Below the pieces are notes generated by a model. It had not been told where the DNA came from, searched no databases, and saw only the letters and a program-made list of their open reading frames with translations. From the NCBI GenBank assembly GCA_044353165.1, contig JBILCM010000108.1:1-6368 (forward strand): 6,368 nt of DNA. Direction: 5' to 3'. The position numbers and the translations under genes are program-made. Position 1 is the stretch's first letter; the number at the start of each line of letters is the position of its first letter. This document shows positions 5,653-6,368 of the stretch, one piece after another. Source of the stretch: JBILCM01 sp044353165. Its GTDB lineage: Bacteria; Bacillota; Bacilli; Paenibacillales; YIM-B00363.

Positions 5653-6368
5653 ATGAAAATCACTGCTATTGAATCATTCACACTCAAGTTAGAAGAAGCG
5701 AAGCCGGGGGATCATCGTTATACTTCGCTTGGGTTGACTCGCATCCGAACAGATGAAGGAATTACGGGTTACGGTTTTCGAACGACGAGCGAAGATGTGT
5801 TGAATCAAAGGGTGCGTCCTCGACTTATCGGAAGAAACCCGCTGGATATTGTGCATCATCTAGACAGCGGCGCGCTTAGAGGTTGTGCGACCGTGGAGAA
5901 TGCATTATGGGATATTGCTGGTAAAGCTGCGGGTCTTCCGGTTCGGCATTTGTTGGGTAGCGCAAGTGAAACAATTCCATATTACATCACGTGTGTATGG
6001 CCTGGAAATCCTGATCAATCGCACTTGAGTATCGAAGAGCAGGCCGAACAAATCGCACTATATCATGCCATGGGGCATAAGCGTTTTAAAATACGTGGTT
6101 GGCGACCGAATCCTATGGATGACGTCCGTGTTCTCGAAGCGGTTCGCAAAAAATGTGGTGGGAGAGATCAAATTGAACTCATGATCGACCGCACGGCTCA
6201 CTTGCCAGGATGGATTTGGACGTATGAGCAAGCATTGGCTGTAGCGCGCGGATTGGAGGCCATTGATGCAACATGGTTGGAAGAACCTTTTGCCCGAGAA
6301 GATTTGGCTTCGTATCGACGACTTAAAGATGAAGTAAACCTCCCAATTACGGGTGGGGAATTTTCGAC
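5653..6368 (+). CDS. Enolase-superfamily enzyme, mandelate racemase-like (probable sugar-acid dehydratase), N-terminal 238 residues (3' end outside window)
   Basis: Members abstract a proton next to a carboxylate and stabilise the enolate with Mg; many such enzymes beside sugar importers are aldonate or uronate dehydratases. The capping domain is MKITAIESFTLKL to about 105, with GLTRIRTDEGITGYG (27-41) and VENALWDIAGKAAGLPV (81-97). The barrel begins near 107 and shows a K-x-R motif (K146, R148), a likely base pair of the mandelate racemase subgroup. The three metal ligands are D179 (in IDRTAH), E210 (in WLEEPF) and E236 (in ITGGEF). The catalytic His-Asp dyad expected later in the barrel is beyond the window, so racemase, dehydratase and lactonising activities cannot be told apart. 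About 130-160 residues should be missing. GGAG at 5641-5644 lies 8 nt before the ATG. It is probably co-transcribed with the binding-protein gene across 138 bp. Confidence 0.9.
   Translation, partial: MKITAIESFTLKLEEAKPGDHRYTSLGLTRIRTDEGITGYGFRTTSEDVLNQRVRPRLIGRNPLDIVHHLDSGALRGCATVENALWDIAGKAAGLPVRHLLGSASETIPYYITCVWPGNPDQSHLSIEEQAEQIALYHAMGHKRFKIRGWRPNPMDDVRVLEAVRKKCGGRDQIELMIDRTAHLPGWIWTYEQALAVARGLEAIDATWLEEPFAREDLASYRRLKDEVNLPITGGEFS

Overview
The window looks like chromosomal DNA from a Bacillota species of the order Bacillales. The ilvD start and the ABC-F protein read like their Bacillus subtilis counterparts (compared from memory, not by search). Other signs are strong AGGAGG-type ribosome binding sites, a TTG start, sigma-A-like promoters, a B. 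subtilis-type cre box and two lipoproteins with Gram-positive lipoboxes. I cannot name the genus; Paenibacillaceae- or Alicyclobacillaceae-like relatives would fit.

Left part, minus strand (1-2048): the 5' part of ilvD (dihydroxy-acid dehydratase, cut by the window's left edge) lies downstream of a complete ABC-F ATPase of the YfmM type. They are separated by 70 bp that carry a candidate ilvD promoter. The ABC-F gene diverges from a plus-strand gene for a thermonuclease lipoprotein with a C-terminal Excalibur domain. The two promoters in that 87-bp gap appear to lie on top of each other.

Right part, plus strand (2799-6368): a sugar-utilisation locus. It starts with an AraR-type regulator (GntR winged helix fused to a LacI/GalR-type sensor). 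Next come a very AT-rich control region, a family 1 sugar-binding lipoprotein of an ABC importer, and an enolase-superfamily enzyme cut by the right edge. An AATGTATAC-like motif occurs once at the regulator's own promoter and three times upstream of the binding-protein gene. A near-consensus cre box follows the predicted start site. The simplest model is an inducible operon, repressed by its local regulator and by CcpA, that imports a sugar or sugar acid and processes it with a mandelate-racemase-like dehydratase. The substrate cannot be read from this sequence, and no permease or ATPase genes for the importer are in view.

I see no mobile elements, CRISPR arrays, tRNA or rRNA genes, and no convincing sign of a wholly new system. 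The most interesting part is the regulatory region at 3972-4150.
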